A DNA stretch of 64,000 nucleotides, from NCBI GenBank assembly GCA_963674685.2, contig CAXXWT010000003.1, positions 310,001-374,000 of the forward strand, given 5' to 3'. The stretch is from G963674685 sp963674685. Its GTDB lineage: Bacteria; Lernaellota; Lernaellaia; JACKCT01. A program made the position numbers and the translations under genes. This document shows positions 8,444 through 16,000 of this stretch, in pieces. The notes beneath the pieces are model-generated. The model was given only the letters and a program-made list of their open reading frames with translations, did not search any database and was not told the DNA's origin. Position 1 is the first letter of the stretch. Each line of letters starts with the position of its first letter.

Positions 8444-10201
8444 ATGCCGGACGAAAAAGCCATCATCTACAAAACCCTCGCGGAAATGCCGGAGATCGTG
8501 ATTTCGCAAGCGAGCATGCGCTGGAATCATACGGGCTCCTGGCGCTATATGAAGCCGCGTCATCTGAACAAAGTCCCGCCGTGCAATCACGGATGCCCCG
8601 CGGGCAACGATATCGAGCAGTTTCTGCGCCTGGCGTCGGAAAAGAAATTCGCGGAGGCCAGGGCGGTGATCAAACAGGAAAATCCGTTCCCCCGCGTTTG
8701 CGGGCGCGTGTGTTATCACCCCTGTGAAACCGCATGCAACCGAGCCAAATTCGACGCGCCCACGGCCATCAACGCCGTCGAGCGTTTCCTGGGAGATTAC
8801 GAGGGAGGCGAAACCGTCAAACCCGAGCGCGAGGCCAGCGGCAAAACCGTCGCCGTGGTCGGTTCCGGCCCCGCGGGGCTGACCGCCGCGTATCATTTGG
8901 CCCGCATGGGTCACGGCGTGACGGTTTACGAAAGCAAGAAAAAGGCCGGAGGCCTTCTGCGCTACGGAATTCCCGCCTATCGCCTGGGCGACGATGTGCT
9001 GGATGCGGAAATCGCCGACGTCGAGGCCCTGGGAGTCAAGATCGAATGCGGCGCGCAGGTGGGCAAGGATCTGCCTTTTGACGAGCTGAAAAAGTTCGAC
9101 GCCGTGTTCGTCGCCTGCGGAGTTCACAAGAGCCAAAAGCTGGGCGTCGAAGGCGAAGACGCGCAAGGCGTGATGTCCGGACTGGAATTTCTGGCCCGCG
9201 TCAACGGCGGCGAAAGACCGGCTATCGGAAAAAAGGTCGCCGTCATCGGCGGCGGAAACTCGGCCGTCGATGCGGCGCGTTGCGCGCTGAGGCTGGGCGC
9301 CGAAGTGGAATTGTATTATCGCCGTTCCCGCGTCGAGATGCCCGCCTATGAAGCGGAAGTCGACGAGGCGGAAGAAGAGGGCGCGGCGATCAATATTCTG
9401 GCGACGCCGGTGAAGATCAACGTTCAAGACGGCAAGGTTGTCGGCCTGACCATGACGAAGATGGCGCTGGGCGATCCGGATGAATCGGGACGGCGCAAGC
9501 CCGAACCGGTTCCCGGAAGCGAATTCGACGTGCGGGCCGACGCGGTGCTCACCGCCATCGGGGAAAAGGGCGATCTGGAGTTTTTGCCCGACGGCGTCAA
9601 GCTTGAGTGGGGAAAAATCCTCATAGACGAGTTCGGTTTGACCTCACATCCGGGGGTATTCGCCGGCGGGGATATCGCGCAAAGCACGCAGAACGTCGCC
9701 TACGCCATCGGCGGCGGCAAGAAAGCCGCCATCGCGATTGACCGGTATCTGGGCGGAGAAAAGATCGAGGATATCGGCGGTCGAATCCTGATCGGCGGCG
9801 AAGGGCCGGTTTCCGTGAGCCGTTACCTGAAGACGGGCCGGGCGCACGCGCAAAATGACGATTTCCACACAGTCGTGCCCTTCGAGGAATTGAACCTCAA
9901 CTATTTCGATGAAAGCGAAAGGTCCGAGCGAAATACCCTGGACAAGGCCGCGAGGCTCGCGGGTTTCGGCGAGGTGAACGCGGGTCTGACCGAAGCCGAA
10001 GCGGTCCGCGACGCCGATCGTTGTTTCCATTGCGGCGTCTGCACCATGTGCGACAACTGCTATGTCTACTGCCCGGACGTTTCCGTCCGCCACAAGGCCG
10101 ACGGATCGTGGGGATACGACATCGACTTGGATTACTGCAAGGGATGCGGAATTTGCGTGTACGAATGTCCGCGATCCGCGATGGTCCTGGAGGATGAATA
10201 A
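8444..10201 (+). CDS. GltD-like NAD(P)H/FAD oxidoreductase fused to a PorD-type 2[4Fe-4S] ferredoxin
   Basis: 585 residues. The N-terminus has the GltD Fe-S region (CNHGCPAG, then CGRVCYHPCETAC). An FAD-binding Rossmann motif (VAVVGSGPAGLTAAYHLA) starts near residue 134 and an NAD(P)-binding one (KVAVIGGGNSAVDAA) near 263. The C-terminus from about 526 carries CxxCxxC (CFHCGVCTMC, then DNCYVYCP) and CKGCGICVYECP, a two-cluster ferredoxin like the delta subunit of pyruvate:ferredoxin oxidoreductase. One polypeptide thus combines a pyridine-nucleotide oxidoreductase with the complex's ferredoxin. Inference: it passes electrons between the oxidoreductase and NAD(P). KorC of the Thauera 2-oxoglutarate enzyme is a known functional parallel. 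It sits between the gamma and alpha genes. Confidence 0.9.
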   Translation: MPDEKAIIYKTLAEMPEIVISQASMRWNHTGSWRYMKPRHLNKVPPCNHGCPAGNDIEQFLRLASEKKFAEARAVIKQENPFPRVCGRVCYHPCETACNRAKFDAPTAINAVERFLGDYEGGETVKPEREASGKTVAVVGSGPAGLTAAYHLARMGHGVTVYESKKKAGGLLRYGIPAYRLGDDVLDAEIADVEALGVKIECGAQVGKDLPFDELKKFDAVFVACGVHKSQKLGVEGEDAQGVMSGLEFLARVNGGERPAIGKKVAVIGGGNSAVDAARCALRLGAEVELYYRRSRVEMPAYEAEVDEAEEEGAAINILATPVKINVQDGKVVGLTMTKMALGDPDESGRRKPEPVPGSEFDVRADAVLTAIGEKGDLEFLPDGVKLEWGKILIDEFGLTSHPGVFAGGDIAQSTQNVAYAIGGGKKAAIAIDRYLGGEKIEDIGGRILIGGEGPVSVSRYLKTGRAHAQNDDFHTVVPFEELNLNYFDESERSERNTLDKAARLAGFGEVNAGLTEAEAVRDADRCFHCGVCTMCDNCYVYCPDVSVRHKADGSWGYDIDLDYCKGCGICVYECPRSAMVLEDE

Positions 10202-11359
10202 ATGAAAAAAGTATTGATGGGCAATCACGCGGCGAGTTGGGCCGTCAAACTGAGCCGCGTGCAAATGATCTCCGCGTATCCGATTACGCCGCAGACTCAG
10301 ATCGTCGAGGAGCTTTCCGAGATGTGCGGCTCCGGTGAATTGAAAGCCAAATTCATGAAGGTGGAGTCGGAGCATTCGGCCATGGCGTCGTGCGTCGCCG
10401 CGTCCTCCGCCGGGGCCAGAGTATTTACCGCCACGTCCGCCAACGGCCTGGCGTTGATGCACGAAGTGCTGCACTGGGCCGCCGGAGCGCGTCTTCCCAT
10501 CGTCATGGTCAACGTCAACCGAGCCATGGCGCCGGGCTGGTCCATCTGGACGGATCAATGCGATTCGCTTTCCCAGCGCGACACGGGCTGGATGCAGCTC
10601 TACGTGGAGAATAATCAGGAAGTTCTCGACACGGTTATCCAGGCCTACAAGATTGCGGAAAAGGTTTTGCTTCCGGTGATGGTCTGCTACGACGCGTTCT
10701 TTTTGAGTCACACGTACGAGCCGGTGGACATCCCGGATCAAAAACTGGTGGATGAGTTTATTCCTTACGTGAAGCGCAAAAACATTCTCGATCCACAGAG
10801 TCCACACGCGTTCAACTCGCTGGCCATGCCCGACGTCTACATGGAAATGCGCCACAAGATTCAACTGGCGCACGAGCGGGCTCTGGATTGGGTCGAGGAA
10901 GTCGACGCCGATTTCGAAAAAGCCTTCGGGCGTTCCTACGGCGCCGTCGAGGCGGTGCAGTGCGACGACGCCGACATCGTATTGGTGACGTGCAGCACCA
11001 CGTCGAGCCCGGCGCGGCTTGTTGTCAATGAGTTGCGCGGGCAGGGCATGAAAGTCGGCCTTTTGAAAATGCGTCTTTTCAGGCCATTCCCGGTCAAAAG
11101 GATCAAGGAAGCATTGATGGGAAGAAAAAAAGTTATCGTCATCGACCGGAACATCAGCTTCGGCAAAGGCGGCATTTTCGCGGATGAGATCAAGGGCGCG
11201 CTGTCCAACGAATCCGACAGGCCTGAAGTTTACGGATACATCATGGGATTGGGAGGCCGCGACATCGTTCCGGAGGCTCTCAAGGAGATTGTGCTCGAGG
11301 TCAACGACATGGACGCGCCGCCCGAACATGCGATTATCTGGAAAGGATTGAAACCATGA
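10202..11359 (+). CDS. porA: 2-oxoacid:ferredoxin oxidoreductase, alpha subunit
   Basis: 385 residues. The start has the alpha-subunit pattern (GNHAASWAVKLSRVQMISAYPITPQTQ, split here as GNHAASWAVKL and YPITPQTQ), where the YPITP motif helps bind the 2-oxoacid and TPP. It continues with VESEHSAMASCVAASSAGAR and NRAMAPGWSIWTDQCDS. The C-terminal domain contains VTCSTTSSPARLVVNELR. Its ATG immediately follows the fusion-gene stop, and its own stop overlaps the porB start (ATGA). Alpha and beta subunits together form the TPP active site. Substrate is most likely pyruvate; 2-oxoisovalerate or 2-oxoglutarate is not excluded. Confidence 0.92.
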   Translation: MKKVLMGNHAASWAVKLSRVQMISAYPITPQTQIVEELSEMCGSGELKAKFMKVESEHSAMASCVAASSAGARVFTATSANGLALMHEVLHWAAGARLPIVMVNVNRAMAPGWSIWTDQCDSLSQRDTGWMQLYVENNQEVLDTVIQAYKIAEKVLLPVMVCYDAFFLSHTYEPVDIPDQKLVDEFIPYVKRKNILDPQSPHAFNSLAMPDVYMEMRHKIQLAHERALDWVEEVDADFEKAFGRSYGAVEAVQCDDADIVLVTCSTTSSPARLVVNELRGQGMKVGLLKMRLFRPFPVKRIKEALMGRKKVIVIDRNISFGKGGIFADEIKGALSNESDRPEVYGYIMGLGGRDIVPEALKEIVLEVNDMDAPPEHAIIWKGLKP

Positions 11360-12261
11360 TGCACAGCCATTATCCCGATTATCCCAAAGAAGAACTGATG
11401 CACTCCGGTCACCTGGCCTGCCAGGGATGCGGCGGCTCCATGATCATGCGCCATGTCCTCAAGGCCCTGGGATCGGATACCATCGTCGTGATTCCCGCGT
11501 GCTGCTGGACCATCATTGCCGGACAGTTTCCCTACAGTTCGCTGAAAAATCCCATTTTGCATACGCCCTTCGAGACCGCCGCCGTGGCGGCCAGCGGCGT
11601 CAAGGCCGCGCTGGACATTCAGGGAAAAACCGACACCAAGGTGCTGGCTTTCGCCGGAGACGGCGGGACCTTCGACATCGGTCTGCAAAGCCTTTCCGGG
11701 ACCGCCGAACGCAACGACGACATCATCTACGTGTGTTACGACAACGAAGCGTACATGAATACGGGCATTCAGCGCTCCTCCGCCACGCCGATCAAGGCCT
11801 GGACGACGACGACGCCCGCCGACGATTCGAAAGCCGAGATGAAAAAGAACATGATCGAAATTATGGCGGCGCACAGGATTCCCTACGTGGCCACGGCCAG
11901 CGCCGCATTTCCCATGGACCTGGTGGAAAAGGTCAAAAAGGCGGCTTCGTTCAAGGGAACAAAGTTCCTGCATGTCATGTCGCCGTGCCCGCCGGGTTGG
12001 AAGATATCCTCGGAAATGAGCATCGAGGTGGCGAGGCTGGCCACGGAAACGCATATTTTCCCGCTTTACGAAATCTTCGACGGGGAGCGATACAACATCA
12101 CCTTCACGCCCAAGAAGGTCAAACCCGTTCTGGAATATCTTCGCCTTCAGGGACGCTTCCGCCATCTGACGCCCGAGGATGTCGAGTTTATTCAGAAACG
12201 GACGGATTTCGACTGGAAAATGTTGAATCACAAGTGCACCCTCGAAGTTTTTGAAGGCTGA
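11356..12261 (+). CDS. porB: 2-oxoacid:ferredoxin oxidoreductase, beta subunit
   Basis: 301 residues. CQGCGG near residue 23 begins the beta-subunit Fe-S/TPP region, and PACCWTI follows. The TPP-Mg motif is GDGGTFDIG with the downstream NEAYMNTGIQRS, which is strongly conserved in pyruvate:ferredoxin oxidoreductase beta subunits. It binds TPP and carries the cluster proximal to it. The start overlaps porA by ATGA; a second in-frame ATG directly follows. It is the last gene of the operon. TPP dependence links this enzyme to the thi operon 19 kb away. Confidence 0.92.
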   Translation: MMHSHYPDYPKEELMHSGHLACQGCGGSMIMRHVLKALGSDTIVVIPACCWTIIAGQFPYSSLKNPILHTPFETAAVAASGVKAALDIQGKTDTKVLAFAGDGGTFDIGLQSLSGTAERNDDIIYVCYDNEAYMNTGIQRSSATPIKAWTTTTPADDSKAEMKKNMIEIMAAHRIPYVATASAAFPMDLVEKVKKAASFKGTKFLHVMSPCPPGWKISSEMSIEVARLATETHIFPLYEIFDGERYNITFTPKKVKPVLEYLRLQGRFRHLTPEDVEFIQKRTDFDWKMLNHKCTLEVFEG

Positions 12262-12343
12262 TGAAAACGTAAGAATTTGACGCCGAATCACAGACTTGCG
12301 TTGCGGGCGCGTAAAAAAAGCGAAAATTTCCGTGACGAATATC

Positions 12344-12371
12344 TTGCGGGGATTCGGGAAATTTGTATAAT
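12344..12371 (+). promoter_or_regulatory. Sigma-70 type promoter of tRNA-Thr
   Basis: TTGCGG (12344-12349), a 16-base spacer, then TATAAT (12366-12371) preceded by TG. It lies 33 bases upstream of the tRNA and is the best-matching promoter in this part of the window. Confidence 0.75.
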
Positions 12372-12381
12372 GCGCGCCTCG

Positions 12382-12404
12382 AAAGCCCCGGCGAAGGGGC
12401 TTTT
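12382..12404 (+). promoter_or_regulatory. Leader hairpin with short U-run between promoter and tRNA-Thr
   Basis: AAAGCCCC and GGGGCTTT form a perfect 8-bp stem around GGCGAA, followed by U. It looks like an intrinsic terminator, yet lies downstream of the TATAAT box and ends one base before the tRNA. It could end read-through from porB, or be a tRNA leader hairpin removed by processing. Confidence 0.5.
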
Positions 12405-12477
12405 GCCACTGTAGCTCAGTTGGTAGAGCAGGCGATTCGTAATCGTCAGGTCGGGGGTTCAAGTCCCTTCAGTGGCT
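12405..12477 (+). tRNA. tRNA-Thr (anticodon CGT)
   Basis: Acceptor arms GCCACTG and CAGTGGC pair fully; the D-stem is GCTC/GAGC. The anticodon stem GGCGA/TCGTC (outer G-C, with one G·T wobble) encloses TTCGTAA, so the anticodon is CGT (12438-12440), reading ACG. The T-arm has the TTCAAGT loop and two G·U pairs in its stem. The discriminator is T and CCA is not encoded. It has its own promoter. Confidence 0.95.
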
Positions 12478-12618
12478 TACTTCCCGCAACTTATAAGCGT
12501 TAATGCTCATCGGCGTTGATTTTCATGGCCTACGCATGATATTGGGTAAGCCCGTGATAGGGCCGATTCATCCGTCTCGTGATTTTCATTCGAGATCGGT
12601 AAAAAAAAGAGTTACGCC

Positions 12619-15021
12619 ATGGCGCAGCGACGCAATCCAAAATATTCCAGACAAAAACAAAAAGCATCCACGAATAACGGTTTAAGCCTGATGGGATTTC
12701 TCAAATCCCTGATATGGCTTGCCTTTAACTTGATTTTTATCGCTGCGTGGGCGACCGCCGTTTTATGCGCTCTTTATGCCTATCAAATTACCGACGACGT
12801 CATCGACCGTTTTGAAGGAAAAAGGTGGAAGGTTCCCAGCCGCGTATATTCCGATTCCCTGACAATACTCCCCGGCGACTCCCTGGAGCAGATCGGCCTG
12901 ATCGAGCGGCTCAAAAGGCTGAAATACCGCCGGATCGAAAGCGGCGATCCTGCAATCGGCGAATTCAGAATCGACAAGGACGCCGTTCAGGTTCATTTAA
13001 GAGATTTCAAGTATCCGTGGGAATCGGCCAGAGGATACTGGCTGACGATCGAAACCGCGGGCGGCGTGGTGAAAAAGCTGACGGATCACGTGCGCGAAAG
13101 GGAAATTCCCGCTGCTGATATCGAGCCCGAACTCATCGCCCGATTTTTCGGCTCTCAGCAGGAAGACCGTGAAATCGTTCGTTACAACGAAGTCAGCCCG
13201 TATCTGCGGCAGGCTATCGTGGCCGTGGAGGATCAACGCTTTTTCAGCCACTTCGGATTCGATCCTTTTGGATTCACGAGGGCGATGCTGGCCAACCTCA
13301 TCCACATGAGATTCAGCCAGGGCGGCAGCACCATCACGCAGCAACTGGTCAAGAATTTTTACTTAACGTCGGAAAGAACCATTACCAGGAAAGCGAAAGA
13401 AGCCGTCATGGCCTTCGTGCTGGAAATGATTTACGACAAAGACGCGATTTTCGAAGCCTATATGAACGAAGTGTATTTCGCGCAGGAGGGCTCGATCAGC
13501 GTCTGCGGCGTGGGGCAGGCCAGCAGTTTCTATTTCGGCAAGGACGTCCGGACGCTGGGCCTGGCCGACAGCGCCCTTTTAGCGGCGATGATTCGCTCTC
13601 CGGCGGGATATGATCCGGTGCGCAAGCTGGAAAAGGCCAAGGGCCGCCGGGATTATATTCTCAAGCGCATGGCCGGCATGGGCAAAATCACCGAAGAGCA
13701 GGCCGCGCAGGCCAGCGCGGAGGAGATCAAAGTTCTGTCGCGCAAGCCCGGCAAGACCATCGCTCCTTATTATATCAGTTTCTTGAAAAAGCAGCTCGAG
13801 CAGCGCTATAGCTCGGACATTCTCATCAGCGAAGGTTTGTCCATCTTCACGACCCTGGACGTGGACCTCCAGCGCAAGGCGGAAAAGGCGGTGCGCGAAG
13901 GACTCGTGGAGCTTGAGGAAACTTACAAACACCTGACGAAAGATCCCGGCCGGCGGGTTCAGGCCGCGCTGGTGGCGATTCAACCTCAAACCGGATTCAT
14001 CAGAGCCATGGTCGGCGGGCGGGATTTCTATCAAAGCCCCTTCAACAGAGCGGTGCAGGCGAAACGTCAGGTCGGCTCGGTTTTCAAACCCTTTGTCTAT
14101 ACGACCGGCTTTTATAAAAACTACATGGATCATTCCTTCGATTTCACGCCGGCGCGCATGGTTCTGGACGAGAAACTCGTCGAGCCTTTGCCGGACACGC
14201 GGCAGTGGATGCCGCACAATTACGGGAATAAGTATTACGGAATGATCAGCGCCAGAAAATCGCTGGAAAAATCCCTGAACGTGGCTACGGCGAGGCTGGC
14301 GCTGGAAATCGGAATCGACGATGTCGCCGATCTGGCGAAAAATATGGGCATCAAAAGCGAACTGCCCAGGCTGCCCTCCCTGTCGCTGGGAACCGCCGAA
14401 CTGTCGGTCCTGGAAGTGGCGGGCGCCTACGCGACGCTGGCGAATCAGGGCACGCACGCCGAACCGATCGCCGTTCGCGACGTGGTCGATCAACGCGGAG
14501 AGGTTTTGGAGAAAAAGCCCGTGGAGATCCACCGCGTTCTCCCGCCTCCCGTGGCTTTTTTGACGACGAATATCCTGGAAGGCGTCGTCAACAACGGCAC
14601 CGGCGTTCGCGTGCGTTCCATGGGATTTACAAAACCGTGCGCGGGCAAGACGGGCACCACGAACGATTACAAGGATTCGTGGTTCGTCGGCTATACGCCC
14701 AGAATGCTGGCCGCCGTGTGGGTGGGTTTCGACGATCACGCGATTCCGCTGAATCTGCCGGGTTCGAGGGCGGCTTTGCCGATTTGGGCCAAGTATATGA
14801 TCATGCAGGCCGCCAAGACATTCACCGCCGGATTCGAGCCTCCGGAAGGGATCGTGAGAAAAAAAATCGATCCGGCGACGGGAAAACTGGCTGTTTTTGA
14901 ATGTCCGGTTATTATGGACGAGTATTTTATCGAAGGAACCGAGCCGACCGAGGAGTGCGACGCGCATAAGGATTCCTTGTTGGAATTCTTCAAAAAGAAG
15001 CCCGTGGGAGAAAATCCATGA
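12619..15021 (+). CDS. mrcB: Bifunctional penicillin-binding protein 1B-type peptidoglycan synthase
   Basis: 800 residues. Basic cytoplasmic N-terminus, membrane anchor (about 32-57), then a PBP1b-type UB2H-like segment beginning VPSRVYSDS. The GT51 transglycosylase domain follows, with EDQRFFSHFGFD (catalytic Glu near 204) and GGSTITQQLVKNFYL. The transpeptidase domain has SVFK (Ser near 486), SLN (SLNVATARLA) and KTGTTNDYKD (near 677). It polymerises and crosslinks peptidoglycan from lipid II at the inner membrane. In Escherichia coli the UB2H domain binds the lipoprotein LpoB. The next gene, overlapping by ATGA, encodes a TPR lipoprotein, which could be an analogous outer-membrane activator; that is inference. 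Confidence 0.93.
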   Translation: MAQRRNPKYSRQKQKASTNNGLSLMGFLKSLIWLAFNLIFIAAWATAVLCALYAYQITDDVIDRFEGKRWKVPSRVYSDSLTILPGDSLEQIGLIERLKRLKYRRIESGDPAIGEFRIDKDAVQVHLRDFKYPWESARGYWLTIETAGGVVKKLTDHVREREIPAADIEPELIARFFGSQQEDREIVRYNEVSPYLRQAIVAVEDQRFFSHFGFDPFGFTRAMLANLIHMRFSQGGSTITQQLVKNFYLTSERTITRKAKEAVMAFVLEMIYDKDAIFEAYMNEVYFAQEGSISVCGVGQASSFYFGKDVRTLGLADSALLAAMIRSPAGYDPVRKLEKAKGRRDYILKRMAGMGKITEEQAAQASAEEIKVLSRKPGKTIAPYYISFLKKQLEQRYSSDILISEGLSIFTTLDVDLQRKAEKAVREGLVELEETYKHLTKDPGRRVQAALVAIQPQTGFIRAMVGGRDFYQSPFNRAVQAKRQVGSVFKPFVYTTGFYKNYMDHSFDFTPARMVLDEKLVEPLPDTRQWMPHNYGNKYYGMISARKSLEKSLNVATARLALEIGIDDVADLAKNMGIKSELPRLPSLSLGTAELSVLEVAGAYATLANQGTHAEPIAVRDVVDQRGEVLEKKPVEIHRVLPPPVAFLTTNILEGVVNNGTGVRVRSMGFTKPCAGKTGTTNDYKDSWFVGYTPRMLAAVWVGFDDHAIPLNLPGSRAALPIWAKYMIMQAAKTFTAGFEPPEGIVRKKIDPATGKLAVFECPVIMDEYFIEGTEPTEECDAHKDSLLEFFKKKPVGENP

Positions 15022-15980
15022 TCAGGATCTTGTTGATGACAGGCTTTGCCGCCGTTTTGATCTGCTGCTTTGCATCGGGATGCGTGATTAAAACGCAAAA
15101 GGGCCACGAATACGTTTTTCTCGACAAGCCGGAAAATGATTATCCCGACAAACAGAAGGACGACAAAGAAGCTGCGCCGCAAAAAACGGAATCAGGCGAA
15201 ACGGAAGACGACAAGATTCTCGAAAACGCCCTGGCCGACGATGAAACGGCGAATTCCGACGCAAGCAGCGAGACCGCGAGCGCGCCGGAGGATTTCAGCG
15301 CATCCCCATGGTGGAAGAAAGACGAGATCAAGGTCCATGAACTCAGCGACGCTAAAGAAAGCGACACGGACCCTCTCGGCGCGCTTGTTCTGATTCCGGA
15401 AGAAAAGGAGCCGGAAGCGGTGGGGAGCAATGCGGAAACCGAATCGCCTGACAAGCAGCCCGAGACCGTGACATCGGACGAGCCAATGGTTGTCGCCGTC
15501 GCCGCGCCCGAGCCGAGATTGCCGGAAAAGCGCATTTTTGAAATCGATCGGCACATACAGCCGATATCGGCCTCGCTTTGGAACAGCACATACGACAGCC
15601 AGACCTCCAAGCAGGCCAGCCCGCAAAGGCGCGCCGGGATGAGCAAGGTCAAGTCCGCCATCGAAACGGGATACGGCACGGCTTACGTGGCGCAACTGGA
15701 AAAGGCGATCAGCCTGGACCGCGACAACGGGTACGCGTATTACTTCCTCGCCCGCGGCCGATTCGAGGACGGCGACTGGGCCGGGTCGAAAAATTTCGCT
15801 GAAAAAAGCGTTCAGTTGCTGGACCAGGATCGGAAGTTCAGGGCTTGCGCCAAAGTGCTGTTTGCCAAATCCATGGCGAACTTGGGCGATATCCAAAAAG
15901 CCGCGTTGCAGGCCAGAGAAGCCACGATTGACGATCCGCAAAATACAGAAGCCAGAATATTGGCGTTGAAACTGGAATAA
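15018..15980 (+). CDS. TPR lipoprotein coupled to PBP1b gene
   Basis: 320 residues. A lipobox signal peptide ends ...CCFASGC with the lipidated Cys at 22. A long, acidic and Ser/Glu/Asp-rich stretch (about 35-170) should be disordered and could span the periplasm. Residues from about 205 to the end form TPR-like helix pairs (YVAQLEKAISLDRDNGYAYY, ALQAREATIDDPQNTEA). The start overlaps the mrcB stop by four bases (ATGA), so production is probably matched to PBP1b. Lipoprotein, flexible linker and a C-terminal protein-binding module is also the layout of Lpo-type PBP activators, though I see no direct sequence match to LpoA or LpoB. Confidence 0.75.
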   Translation: MIRILLMTGFAAVLICCFASGCVIKTQKGHEYVFLDKPENDYPDKQKDDKEAAPQKTESGETEDDKILENALADDETANSDASSETASAPEDFSASPWWKKDEIKVHELSDAKESDTDPLGALVLIPEEKEPEAVGSNAETESPDKQPETVTSDEPMVVAVAAPEPRLPEKRIFEIDRHIQPISASLWNSTYDSQTSKQASPQRRAGMSKVKSAIETGYGTAYVAQLEKAISLDRDNGYAYYFLARGRFEDGDWAGSKNFAEKSVQLLDQDRKFRACAKVLFAKSMANLGDIQKAALQAREATIDDPQNTEARILALKLE

Positions 15981-16000
15981 CAAGAACTCTGGGAGCCAAG

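Noticed and set aside
9644..11329. 561-codon open frame on the minus strand opposite porA and the GltD fusion
   Set aside because: It mirrors codons of two clearly identified genes; composition is His/Arg/Gly/Asp-rich with no family features or ribosome site.
13579..14967. 462-codon open frame antisense to mrcB
   Set aside because: Low-complexity His/Arg-rich translation with no motif; mrcB is certain on the other strand.
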